Below, in pieces: positions 22,696 to 33,438 of a stretch of DNA of 64,000 nt; the first letter of the stretch is position 1, and the number at the start of each line of letters is the position of its first letter. Source of the DNA: Gyromitra esculenta. Taxonomy: Eukaryota > Ascomycota > Pezizomycetes > Pezizales > Discinaceae. The stretch spans positions 1 to 64,000 of the forward strand of contig JBCAML010000005.1 of NCBI GenBank assembly GCA_038503075.1, read 5' to 3'. The notes under the pieces are model-generated. The model made no database searches, was not told the DNA's origin, and saw only the letters and a program-made list of their open reading frames with translations. The position numbers were made by a program, and so were the translations under genes.

Positions 22696-22864
22696 CAGTC
22701 GTTCATGAGGTGATAGCGAACACTGGGTGTTGACGAACAGGGGCTTTTTGCGAGAAAGAGAGCTGCCAAGCCGCAGATCTGGGCGGAAACTTCTGGTGTG
22801 TACTTTGTTGGCCCAAACCTCCTGTTCGTCGACACTTAGTGTTCGCTATCACCCTGAACGACTG
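22696..22864. mobile_element. MITE family C, 169 bp, TA target duplication
   Basis: Inverted ends of about 45 bp: CAGTCGTTCATGAGGTGATA at the left, and at the right a block whose reverse complement reads CAGTCGTTCAGGGTGATAGC, both continuing through GCGAACACT and GACGAACAGG. TA precedes (22694-22695) and follows (22865-22866). No coding capacity, single copy in this window. Confidence 0.85.
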
Positions 22865-22993
22865 TAACACACAGAGCAGCAGCCTGGCGTGCTGTCCTGT
22901 CTTAGAAAAAAGGTTAGTGCTGGTTTCGGGTCTTGAACCACCGCTGGAGCCTGACTTCGAAATGAGTTGCACATTTTGGATTACTCTACCCTA

Positions 22994-23580
22994 CAAGCCG
23001 AACGACAAAATCTGGCTCTTCGATAAGCCTAACTAGGCTTATAGATCCCTTGGTTAATCCGGGTTTTCACACACCTTTAGTGAGGGTATTAACAATAGAA
23101 ACTAGCCAGAGGGGGTGTCGTGACGGCCTTTTCTCTGAGGATTCTGCCAATAGAACAGTTGTCACAGCGTGATCCCACCCTTTCGCCACTCGTCTAGGAA
23201 TAGCTCCGTGCCTGAGAACGAACGAAGGGATAGCAACGGGTACTCGCAACAGACACAGAGAACTTGAAAATGCAAGTGTGGGCTAACCAGCCAAGTCGTG
23301 GGTGTGCCAAATTAAGACAAATCAGAAATTCTTACCAGCAAAAGCCGTTTTCGGATTCTTTATGCCTGTTGCGAGTACAGCCCACGGCTACCACGTAAAC
23401 CAATAGGTGGGTGATTTTTATTTCTAGTATGAAGGTCAAGGAGAGCAGGAGTGGGGAAGCTTCTCAACTTTGTGTTTATTTCACTTCTTACTTTTCGTTG
23501 TCAGCTTTGGCTCTAGGGGTTGGAGCTTGTTGCTATGTATTTAGGTTCACTGAGAACTAGACTCCAGATTTTTTTTTCTT
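22994..23580 (+). repeat. long direct repeat, copy 2, interrupted
   Basis: The first block (22994-23046) and second block (23379-23575) match the repeat at 22230-22497. Between them lies extra sequence, of which 23047-23230 starts CCCTTGG and ends GAAGGG, so it could be an insertion. The word TAGCAACGGG, which follows the first block in copy 1, reappears only at 23231. Confidence 0.75.
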
Positions 23581-23845
23581 TTTGGCCGATAGCAGTGCCT
23601 AATCCTAATCGTGAAGAGCCAAGCCTCGATATCGGAAGACCCGGCACCGGCCAGCCACGTGAGGATCTGATAAATAGACCCTAGCCCTTGCCCTATACTA
23701 GCATCTTCATCTCTAGAGTCCTCTAGTTTATAAAGCCAGAGGTTTATACCAATAATTACAAGAGCTGTGAAGTAACATGGATATCGTTCCTATCTATGTG
23801 CGACTCGTGCGGCCTATCTGGCTAAATCACAGTCCATAGCAAATA

Positions 23846-24040
23846 CCGTATGTACCAAGGGAATACGACTTGAAAGTGCCCTAAACTAAGCCCTATATGG
23901 TATGAAATGCGGCTATATCATTGGTTTTTTGTGAGAAGATATGTGGCTCACGCGAAAAGCCAGCTTCTAAATGGATTATCCAATGCCGAATTAAGCCTAG
24001 CTCGGGGCACTTTCAGGTCGTATTTCCCTAGTACATACGG
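23846..24040. mobile_element. MITE family D, 195 bp, TA target duplication
   Basis: Left end CCGTATGTACCAAGGGAATA and the reverse complement of the right end, CCGTATGTACTAGGGAAATA, agree over about 38 bp through GAAAGTGCCC. Flanked by TA at 23844-23845 and 24041-24042. No coding capacity, single copy here. Confidence 0.85.
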
Positions 24041-25255
24041 TACATACTCTGCTCTGCAGCTGTCCCAGACATAGATAGACAGGACCTCAGTGGGCATAAA
24101 CAGTTTAGATCTAAATGCGGTTCCATCGAGGAATGGACCCAGCCTGTTCGTCCCCCTTGCCTATCCCACTGCTCATGCTCAGCCATCATTGATGCCAAAT
24201 TCTACACAGATAGGATATGTCATCTGGAAAATGTGCGCAAGGCCCAGCAACGCGTCATTCAATGGAACAGAGACTTTGCGCAAATAGATCCAGCTGCGAT
24301 CTCTAGCAGCTTGATTGGTGCAGATCAGCTTCTGGTAGGTCAAAAACCAGGGCTGACTCCAATATGAATCACTGACTAATCATATTCAAGCGGATGGTTC
24401 TGGATTTCGGGCGGAGCTTGTCTCTCGCCGGCCGGAACAGTAGCCTCGTACCCAGGTTGTTAGCAAGCGTCGCGCGATTGCAAAGGCACAAAGCTAGGTA
24501 TATCGAAAATTTCAGCGTTTGCTTCCGAGCAGCCTGGTGCAAATGCTCTTGAGAACCTTCACTCAAAATCAAAACTCGATCAATTGCTTGCAGCTTTGGC
24601 TTATAGCACTTCCGAGCTTCAGTGCAGCAGCGCGCAGGTTGGTTTTGCTGGACGCAGCCTAGATGGCTATGAAAGTTAAAGTTCGATGTATAAAAGTTGT
24701 ATAAAAGTGATATAAATCTGAAAACTCGATAGCTAGAGGTAGGGGAACCAGCGCACACGCAATCACAAAACACATGGGTGTACTCAGCCATCAGCAAAAA
24801 CAAAATTGCATCCGGACACAAACAGACGCCTTGGAGGGCCATATTCCGCCCAATGAGTTCCACGTCGCCCAGCGCTGCCTGGGTGCTCCGATCCCCCACC
24901 CCCTCCGGCTTGCCCGAAGGCTTTGTTTTTGACTTCGCCCACCCACAAACCTTGCTTTCCGCAGTGCTCCCCCAGGTGACTAGCCGGGACTTGGTGATTA
25001 TTTTTTTTGACTTCGAAAAATGCTGTCGAAACCTTGACCCCAGGGATTTGATGAATTCTCGCGAAAGCAGCGAAGTTTGAACCCTAACCCACGGTTACCC
25101 TACTGCCCGAGGCGGTATTGCTTCGACGACACCGCAATCTCCACCTATTCCATCCCTCCCACTCTCCCTTCCATCCTTCTTTCCATATCTGCGCTCCCCC
25201 TCCTATTCTCTACTGCTAGCATTGTGTGTTTTTTAGTACCCAAAGTCTTCATTCG
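24041..25255. other. spacer with possible gene remnant
   Basis: A plus-strand frame around 24180-24340 has a protein-like run (FYTDRICHLENVRKAQQRV, IDPAAISSSLIGADQLL) ending at GTAGGT, with an acceptor-like TTCAAG at 24390 and a short open stretch after it. No start or complete structure could be assembled, so it may be a decayed gene. Other frames here are not convincing. Confidence 0.3.
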
Positions 25256-25500
25256 GCTTCAGCTTTCGCTTCCCCCCTCGGGGATCTCCGCCTGCTTTCT
25301 GCGTGCTTTCTTGCTCGCTTCGGGGCCTGCTTCTTGCCTGCTTCGGGCCTATTTTCCTGCCTGCTTCGGCACCTGTTTCCTGTTCGCTTCGGCATCTGCT
25401 TTCTTTCCTCCTTTCCCTCCTGCCTCCCTGCCTCCCTTTTTCCCCTGCTTCGGAGCCAGTTCCCTAGCTGCCTCAGAGCTCGCTCGGCACCTGTTTCCTA
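25256..25500 (+). repeat. degenerate pyrimidine-rich tandem repeat, unit about 20-25 bp
   Basis: Imperfect repeats of the type GCTTCGGGGCCTGCTTCYTGC (for example at 25317, 25339, 25364, 25387) make a pyrimidine-rich block open in two frames. The amino-acid runs this creates are a by-product of the repeat; I do not treat it as coding. Confidence 0.7.
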
Positions 25501-25551
25501 TAGCAGAGATATGTATATAGAACGAGAGTTATATAGATCAATAAGCCAATA

Positions 25552-25996
25552 ACGTATTTGACCGGGAAGTGGGTCAGACGGGGAAGTGGGTCTCATGGCA
25601 ACAGGCGAAAGACGCCAAAAGTTAGAGAAACACCACCCTCATAATAATTCAAAGAGGTCGTAATTTTGCACCAAGTTTGAGTAGTTAACTCCAGCTACTT
25701 TGATAAGGCCTCTGGTTTTTTTTTTTTTTTACTATAAGATTAACTCCAGAAATGCGTTCAGTTTATCTTCCCACACTAGAATTATATTTGGATTCTGGTT
25801 TGCAGTCTTAACTCTAACGAGATCTGGAATAGCTGTTTAAGATTTCGCAGAGTATATCTTATATATAAATATCCTTATCCAAACAGTATAATTTTGTTTT
25901 AAATACATGTAGTTGTTGAGATAGTTTTGGGGTAGAGATTTTGTGTGTTTCAACCGGCCCATTTCCCAGTCTGACCCACTTCCCAGTCAAATACGT
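25552..25996. mobile_element. MITE family F, 445 bp, TA target duplication
   Basis: Ends ACGTATTTGACCGGGAAGTG and the reverse complement of the right end, ACGTATTTGACTGGGAAGTG, agree for about 40 bp, flanked by TA at 25550-25551 and 25997-25998. The whole element recurs in opposite orientation at 60024-60479. It is non-coding, with a long T run at 25718. Confidence 0.9.
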
Positions 25997-26418
25997 TACC
26001 CGGGCCGATGCGAGCGCAAAAGCGTGAAAGCCCGAAGGAAGGGGCTCCAGACCTGCTACCAAGTGCTGCTGGCTGGTTGGTCGTGGCGCGTGCCAAAAAT
26101 CATCACCCACCAAAGTCCCTACGGCCTGGCGAGCGAGGCTACCTAAACTAGGGATGTCCTCGGAAAATTTACAAATGTATCGTACGCGTATAATACGTTC
26201 GTTACCTACGCTTACAGTAAAAATATGGCTGGGTAATGTTAGTTCTTGATATTCACAGGGGATACAGACCGTCATAAGCTAGGTGGTTTTGTAGGTAGGT
26301 ATCGGCCGAGGGCAACGAGCCCTATTTTATGTGGCAATTGGTTTAGGTTTTTCTTTCTTTCTTTAGAGTACTTACGATACAGAAAGATAGGTATGATTTG
26401 GGTAAGGAACGTAACGTA

Positions 26419-26644
26419 GAGTCGCTCTTGGGTGTATGCTGAATCTGGGGGGGTGACGAATTTCCTAAAAAGTTGGAAATTAAGATCAGTGGAATCAAAG
26501 TTCTCTCATTTTCGAGCTATCAGGAGAATTCTATTTATTCTCCATAGACACTACCAATTTTTTCGTGTTTTTTTGTTCGCGTTCCGTTGATTTTGCGTGA
26601 GATTCGTCACACACCCAGTTTCGTCACACACCCAGGAAAGACTC
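26419..26644 (+). mobile_element. MITE family A, full-length 226 bp
   Basis: The left end GAGTCGCTCTTGGGTGTATG pairs with the right end, whose reverse complement is GAGTCTTTCCTGGGTGTGTG. TA lies on each side (26417-26418, 26645-26646). Partial or diverged relatives are at 17194-17343 and 17801-18005. TA duplication and end structure fit a Tc1/mariner-type non-autonomous element. Confidence 0.9.
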
Positions 26645-27116
26645 TACTGAAATTAAAGCTACCCTAACCTGAACAGAACAGCCAAGCAGCCAGACGATGG
26701 TGGTGATGGTGGAGTAATCAAGCCCTTGGCGGATTACCTAAATTAGTAATCTTTCTACTATTATTAGGCGGTCGTTTCGTCTTGGCATGTACTCTACTAC
26801 TTTACTTGGACTTAGCATCACGATCTCCGAGTGACGGCAAATGAAGCATTTTCGGAATTATCCTAATTCCGTGAATTCTCTGCATCTTCGGGATGTCCGG
26901 CGCTCGTTGTTTTTCCCCGCAATCATTACCAATCCAAATAAACTGCGTTACCCTGATTAGTAGAGTGTCTGCATATATTGTGGCCACGGAGCCATTGCAG
27001 CTGTATCCCATCGACTGTCAGTATTAGAATCCACCTTTTCTTTACACTCCAAAGAAAACAGAAAACAAAACAACGGAAATTAGCCTCTCTTAAAAACTTT
27101 ACTAATTTACAACATC
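26645..27116. other. upstream region of aldo-keto reductase gene
   Basis: About 470 bp, no gene seen. A short GATGGTGGTGATGGTGGAG purine repeat lies at 26695-26713. An A-rich leader precedes the ATG. Confidence 0.5.
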
Positions 27117-28666
27117 ATGTCGCCTCCAACTAGACAGCTCGGAAAAAACGGCCCCCAGGTCACCGCGCTTGGATTCGGGCTCATGGTAAGCGTGTCCCAA
27201 CGGACAATAAAGAAACACGCAATCCGATCGATTCCAGTTTACTGACGCAAACCCAGGGACTAAGCGCCTTCTATGGCGCCCTGCCATCCGACGAGGAGCG
27301 TTTCAAGGTTCTGGACCGGGCATACGAGCTCGGCGAGACCTTCTGGGACTCTTCAGACATCTACCAAGACAGCGAGGACTTGGTCGGGAAGTGGTTTGCG
27401 CGCACCGGAAAGCGAAATGACATTTTTCTGGCGACCAAGTTTGCGGTATGTATTCTTTGCATTAGAGGCAGAGTAGTTTATAGCTCGGAGGGGTAAGGAA
27501 CGGCTGACTGAAGGGTTTATTCCCTCTTTTTTCTCTCTCCAGATCCTGTTGGAAGACGGAAAACGCTCGGTCAGGGGCGACCCTCCGTATGTCAAGCAAG
27601 CTTGCGAAAAGTCGCTCAAGAGATTGGGCGTAGACCATATCGATCTCTACTACATCCACCGGTAACCCCTACAGAGCTGCCCCGCCAGTGCAGAATATTA
27701 GTTAACGAGAACAGAGTCGATATCACTATTCCCATCGAAGAAACAGTAGGAGCCTTAGCTGAACTAGTCAAGTAAGATCCACCGCCCTTGGCCCTGGACA
27801 AGTTTATCGATCGCTCCGCCCCGCGTCCAGCTTCTGACCTCAAAACACGATACACAGACAAGGGAAAGTCAGATACCTCGGCATCTCGGAATGCAGCTCC
27901 GAGACCCTCCGCCGCGCACACGCCGTGCACCCCATCCACGCCGTGCAAGTCGAATACTCGCCCTTCTCGCTCGACATCGAAAGCCCCGAAATCGACCTGT
28001 TGAAAACCTGCCGTGAGCTCGGAGTCGCTGTTGTTTCCTACAGCCCTCTTGGACGCGGGATGTTGACCGGCACCTTGAAGGGCCCAGAGGACTTTGGGGA
28101 AGGAGACTTTAGAAAAAACGTAAAAGCCCCCCCCCTCCCCGTAAATATGGAATTGGGGGGGGGTCTATCAGCTAATATGATGGTGTTTTAGCTACCCCGA
28201 TTCTCGAAAGAAAACTTCCAAAAGAACACCCAGCTCGTAGACAAAATCTCAGCCATTGCGCGAGGAAAGAGCGTCACTCCCGGACAACTGACGCTGGCCT
28301 GGCTGCTAGCTCAGGGCGAAGACATCATCCCCATTCCAGGGTAAGTACATGTAGTCCTTGATCAAACAAAACGTTATCGATGAGAATACCAAATTAAATC
28401 CTAATTACTTTGAAAAAAAAAAAACAGAACAAAGAAAATCAAGTACCTCGAGGAAAACATGGGAGCGCTAGACGTCACGTTAACCCCAGAAGAAGCGAAA
28501 GAGATCCGCGAAGCTTGCGAGGCTGCAGAGCCAGCTGGAGAGAGATATCCGCCTGGGTGAGTGTGCACGTGTTGTATGTATCCTCCATTAGATTTCGCTG
28601 CTGACTTAGTCCGCGAATAGAACGGCTAGCCTCTTGTACGCAGACAGCCCGCCTTTGAAAAAGTAG
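27117..28666 (+). CDS. aldo-keto reductase (pyridoxal reductase/YakC type), 339 aa
   Basis: An NADPH-dependent aldo-keto reductase. Eight exons (27117-27185, 27257-27445, 27543-27661, 27715-27771, 27858-28119, 28192-28340, 28428-28556, 28621-28666) splice to 339 codons with no break; all introns are GT-AG. Visible family features are [19 protein letters not shown] at the N-terminus, the catalytic Asp/Tyr in [12 protein letters not shown], the Lys in IFLATKFA, the His in [16 protein letters not shown], and the cofactor segment [19 protein letters not shown]. The best match in memory is the fungal Plr1/YakC-like AKR group, whose members reduce pyridoxal or various carbonyls; the substrate cannot be read from sequence. 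It is convergent with the arginyl-tRNA synthetase gene. Intron 5 contains C and G runs. Confidence 0.92.
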
Positions 28667-29242
28667 CTGGACTTTTCTGTCGGATACTCCTGGTTGTATA
28701 GGCAGGTGAAGTAAGAATGTCTCGGGTTTGGAACTCTGATGTTTTGGGTTTCGTTTCAGTTTGTTCCTTCGAGAGAATTGATCTGGAGAATGTGCCCTGC
28801 ATATATCGCTTTTTAAGTCAGTTAGGTCGCAATAGCATGGCCTATCACTCGACATGTTTCCGTGATCGCCCGTTGTTCTGTAGCTATGACTTGAGAGCCC
28901 TTACTCTCCGAAACCTCTTCTGGCTACATACGAAAGCACCACATCTGCGACAATATTGCGAAAACCAAGTGTTAGCATAAGGAAAGTAAAAACGCAACCC
29001 AGACAAGGCGAAGCAGACGAATTCACATGGATAGAGTATATAGTGAAGAGAGCTTGCGCAAATCTCGTGAATAAACGGGGCCGATATCCTTTTTACGACC
29101 CACCATGCTGTTAAAGTTACAAATGCAAAACACATTTCAAAAAAAAAAAAGCCCCTCGAGAGAATGAAAGAAACACAAATGAGAAACCATTCGAGGCCTG
29201 AGATATTTCGCGAGTGTGTCTATAAATATCCAAACCCCTTAT
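28667..29242. other. convergent intergenic region
   Basis: Lies between the 3' ends of the aldo-keto reductase and arginyl-tRNA synthetase genes. No gene seen; an A11 run at 29140. Confidence 0.5.
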
Positions 29243-31796
29243 CTACATCCTTTCAACAGGCGTCAGCCCCAACAGTCTCATTCCATTATTCAGCACCTGT
29301 CTAGCGCTCTCGTACAACGCAAGTCTTGCTGCAGCCTTCTTCGGATCCTCTCCGACCACCCTAAGTACATCGTAGCTCGAGCTCAGCAAATGTGTCATTT
29401 TGAACAACCAGGTAACAACTGTGGTAGGCTCCAGAGTCTTTAGCGTGTTTTGCAAAACGTCAGGGTACTGTGCCAGGCATCGAAGGAGGTTGGTGGCGTG
29501 TGTTTCCGTTAAGAGCGTAAAGTCCGCGTTAAGGACGTCTTCTTCGGAGATCGCAGCCTTTCGGGAAATGGACGAGAGACGGGAGTGCGCATATTGAAGG
29601 TAAGGGCCAGTGTCTCCTTCAAAGGATGTCATGCGCTCTTGATCAAAGGTGTAGTTGTTGATTCTGCGGGTCGAGTCACGTCAGTGGGTGAATGTCTGTG
29701 TAATGTTTCTTAGAGTGTGCAAACCTCTTGCCGGACATGTCCTGAATGATGACACCGGTTCTGCCAACAATATCGGCAACTGCATCAGGATCCTCGACTT
29801 GCTTATATTTGTCCTCGTTCTTCTTCATCACTTCGTGCATCTTGTCCCTTGCATCAGCTAGGATGTCATCCAAGAACACGACAGTTCCTTTCCTAGAGCT
29901 CATTCCCAGGACCATTCCGAAGTTGACGTGTTGGACCCTGTCAGCCCAGTCGAACCCGAGCAAACTCAAAATCTTGAATAGCTGTTGCAAGTGTAGATCT
30001 TGTTGTGTGGCAACAACGTAGATCATCTTGTCGAATTTGTATTTGTCATAACGCTCTATAGCGGCGCCGATGTCTCTAGTTAGGTACAGAGTTGTACCGT
30101 CCTTCTTCTGAACGATAGCTTTCCCTAGCTTTTTGTTGTATTTCGTGAGGTCCACGATGACAGCTCCCTCTGACTCCTCCGAGAGCCCAACCTCCCTCAG
30201 CGTTTGGGAGACCTTCTGCATTGTCTCCTTCGAGACTTGGGATTCGCCCGAGTAGACGTCGTATTGAATGTTTAGACGGGCGTAAGTAGCAACATATTTG
30301 TCGATGCTGAGTTCTCTGAATCGTTTCCATAGAGCAACAGCCTCCGGATCGCCTAGACGTGGGTTAATTTTGAAAACTGCGAATTCCAAATACTTCCGAG
30401 AGAGGTACCATTCTCCATCTTTAAAAAGAAGTTCCGAGCTTCTTCATCGGTGGGCCCGTTATAAGTCTGTCTCTCGCCACGTTTAGCTTCTCCATTACAG
30501 CAATAGCGTTCTCTAGCTTTGAGATAAAACCAGTACAGAGCACGCAAGCCAGACAAACCTGCTTCTCTCCTGCATCCTCAGCCTTTTTCTTCTCAATCTC
30601 CTTCTCTTCGGTGATGATCCTGTTGATCTCGACATAGACCTCGAAGAGATGGTGGATGGGGTCTTCGAGGAGCTTCTGCTCGGATCCGAAACGCTTGAAC
30701 CCGACACCGAGAATACCTAAAGAAATAAAAATCGAGATTAGGCCTCTCCTTTGGCAGGAAGCACCCGAGTAGTTTGCGACTCGGCATCGGACGAATGGAC
30801 CTACCAAACTGCTTCCCCCAATCACCCAAGTAGTTCATCCTGACGACATCCCAGCCACAGCTCTCATGCAGGTTAGACAAGAAACCACCGATGATTGTAC
30901 TTCTAAGATGACCAGCATGGAACGGTTTGGCGATGTTGGGACTCGAAAATTCGACGATAACACGCCTGCCCTTCCCGGTGTTGACGGGTCCATAGGCGTC
31001 TTTTCGCTTGAGAATGGCAGGGAGCACCACGCTGGCCAGCAAATTCGGCTTGAAGAAAAACTGCAAGAACGTTCCGGCGACCTTTACGGGGAGGATGTAT
31101 GGGTTCTCGGGGAACTGGGTAATTTCACACGGTTAGACTTATTTTTTTCATGCTTCTTTCTTCTAAGAGTTGCGTTGAACAGAGAGCGACAGAATGGCGG
31201 AGAGAGTTTTTTTATTCCGAATGAGTGAGTGAACTGCAAAAAACTATGTTGCTCACCTTCTCAGCCCACTCTTTTGCAGTCTCGTCAGGCTTCTTTCCCT
31301 TGAGCCTCAGCCTCGGGATGGCAAGAATCAAATCACCCTTGTCGAAGCTCTGTGTCCACTCCAACGCAGTGTAAATCAGCTTGACGTCTACTCCTGCTAT
31401 TGGTGCGAGTGTCTCGGCGATGTAGCATCTGTAGATGTCCACGGGGTTCGTTGTGGGGTTGGAGTCAGGAAAGATTGGCAGCGAGTCGGAGATTCCCAGC
31501 AAGCTGAGCTGTGACTGAAGCGACTCGACGGAGGGAGGGGTAGGGAATTCCTTCATTGTTGGTGTTGGCGTTGATGCTGAAGATGAGTTGGGGAGGGAGA
31601 CTTTTAGAGTTGGCGTGGACGAGTGGAAATAGTGGGGTGGAGGGGTCGAGAGCGGGGCAGTTTTCCGACGACCGTGGCGGGGTCGTTGTGGGCTGAAGAG
31701 GGAGGCAGAGTCCAGGCGACGGACACGGGGGCTCACTCGCCCACGGAAGGCTGGCGACGGGATCAGGGAGCGCCGGAGGAATCTCTCCAGAGACAT
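29243..31796 (-). CDS. RRS1: arginyl-tRNA synthetase, 704 aa (possible dual-targeted)
   Basis: Class I synthetase charging tRNA-Arg. Six exons (31257-31796, 30805-31114, 30559-30716, 30409-30466, 29725-30352, 29243-29663) give 705 codons including stop. Signatures are the HIGH variant HAGH in [15 protein letters not shown] (residues 246-249), the KMSKS-equivalent in [12 protein letters not shown] (about 503-508), and [20 protein letters not shown] ahead of the anticodon-binding domain. The C-terminus GLTPVERM is typical. From the first ATG the leader is about 80 residues rich in Arg, Ser and Pro with almost no acidic residues, as in a mitochondrial presequence. A second in-frame ATG at 31554-31556 (residue 81) would give a cytosolic form. 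A 9-bp GCCGGGTAA site lies 132 bp upstream. Confidence 0.95.
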
Positions 31797-32256
31797 GCAA
31801 CTTCTCGCCAGATGGAGTCTGCAGGCAGCTCGTTCGCTCCAGTGCGTGGATGCTGTATGGCCTGGCTCAGATCCAGATGCTTCTCCAGCAGAGCCGCACA
31901 GCAGCGGATATCAGCCACATGGAATGGGCCGGGTAATAGCCGTTCTGCAGTATTCTAGCAGATGGTGGGGAATACATGCATGGCTCTCCAGTGCGTATTG
32001 GTACTCATCAACATCTGCCGAATACCTATTCACCCCCTGAAGAAGAGTCTGGCCTTAATTTAAATACATGGCAGATATAACTACCCAATCAAATCGACCC
32101 AACACTCCAGTCGCATTCACAGTCAAACCGTGATGACGTTCGTAGGATCTGGTGTTCCCTCGTCTCCACCCACCCGCGTTCCCAGAGCCAATACACATAT
32201 TAGCAAGCCCAGCATATCAAAGCCTTTCTACAGCAAGGGAGAATAACCAAACCCCT
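31797..32256. other. upstream region of arginyl-tRNA synthetase
   Basis: Promoter region of the synthetase. A Reb1-like GCCGGGTAA is at 31928-31936. No gene seen. Confidence 0.5.
31928..31936 (+). promoter_or_regulatory. Reb1-like site GCCGGGTAA
   Basis: Identical 9-mer, or its complement TTACCCGGC, also occurs at 37612-37620, 46543-46551 and 46906-46914, each time in the upstream region of housekeeping genes. TTACCCG is the core of the yeast Reb1 site. Confidence 0.55.
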
Positions 32257-32846
32257 TTATCCCAGACTGTAAAAGTTCATATCAATTCTGTTGAGGCAAT
32301 CACCTCTGGCCTTTGCTAGTACTCTCGCGCTCTTCAGCCTGGAATACTTGACTGCATAGTATAGCGCTTTGTGCCCCCCAAAAATCGCACTGTCCAAGGC
32401 AGTGGTCCCCACGGTCACACTCGCTCCCCGTTTCAACAGCACAGTAACTCCGCATGATCCTACGATAAAACGCAGCAAAGCGAAGCGCAGTATAGCCACA
32501 GATCCCTCGAGCATCGATCTTAGTACCGTTGTCCAGCAGCAACTGAATAATCACCTTGGTTTTTGTTTTTTGGACGCCTCTGTCCGTAGTGGAATACTAG
32601 TGGAGTCCAGCTCATCTGCCTGTGCGCTGGGTTTTCTGTTGGGTTCGCTGAGATGCCTTTGTTTAGCAGAAGTCTGGCTAGCGGTTCGTATCCCTTGGTC
32701 GACGGGTGATTGTGGAGATACAGCTTCGGGTCGGGCGTGCAAGACGAGGTAGCATCAGGGTTTCTCGCGCCCTGGATTACGGATAGTATGGACTTGGGAA
32801 GCTTTGGCGTCGCTGAAGCTGTAGAATTATGGAATCGTAGCTGCAT
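32257..32846 (-). pseudogene. ankyrin-repeat pseudogene
   Basis: Ankyrin-type sequence is spread over three frames. From an ATG at 32844-32846 the first frame has YEPLARLLLNKGISANP and MSWTPLVFHYGQ. After an A-rich run (near 32565) a second frame reads QLLLDNGTKIDARGICGYTA. After another shift near 32465 a third reads GVTVLLKRGASVTVGTTALD and GGHKALYYAVKYSRL to a stop at 32257. Neither shift has a plausible intron, so two single-base indels are the simplest explanation. The intact F-box/ankyrin gene 0.6 kb away may be its relative. Confidence 0.7.
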
Positions 32847-33438
32847 GAATACCCTTTCCGTCGGTGTGGCTAGTGGAGCTGTGGTATTCCTACCCCTGTT
32901 ACCTGGTTTGGGAAAACACCCAGCGTGTTCTGATAGGCAGTAGAGGGTTTACGTTACCTACTTCTTCCGGGTGTGCTGTGTCTGGGCGAATAGATCATTT
33001 ACAGAATGATTATCTCCTTTCAACATACTTGTCCCTACTGAATATTACCTGTTTCTACTAAACTCTACCTGTTCCTACTGAACCCTACCTGTCCCTGCTG
33101 AACCCTACCGTTTCTACTGGGAAAGGTCACATACCCGGTAGGCCCAGACCACTTTAAACGGGTTCTACTGCAGACGAGTGCAAACCAGTGATCCCTGCTG
33201 CAAAGGCCAAGCTACATGATAATCAAATGCTCCAGCTAGTAAATTACATACAGTAGATGATATCGCCAACGATAAGAAAGAAAAATACCAGCAGAGTCGA
33301 TAAATAGATGAATAGATGAATAAAGGGAATGTATTATGGTAGAAAAAACTCAAATCGCTATAAGCAGCCCCAAAATGCCAGGATATATAAGAATTCCACC
33401 CAACGGCAGACAGAGATCAAGACAGACTTCTTCCGTAC
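32847..33438. other. spacer with minisatellite
   Basis: Between the ankyrin pseudogene and the F-box/ankyrin gene; holds the 20-bp tandem repeat at 33027-33121 and no gene. Confidence 0.5.
33027..33121 (+). repeat. 20-bp minisatellite, about 4.7 copies
   Basis: Units ACTTGTCCCTACTGAATATT, ACCTGTTTCTACTAAACTCT, ACCTGTTCCTACTGAACCCT and ACCTGTCCCTGCTGAACCCT, then a partial unit. Most differences are transitions. Confidence 0.9.

Noticed and set aside
24369..24899. 176-codon minus-strand frame
   Set aside because: Protein-like character is stronger on the opposite strand in part of it, and no family feature was seen.
25077..25552. Long plus-strand frames rich in Ala, Phe, Leu and Pro
   Set aside because: They read through a pyrimidine-rich tandem repeat in more than one frame, a composition artefact.
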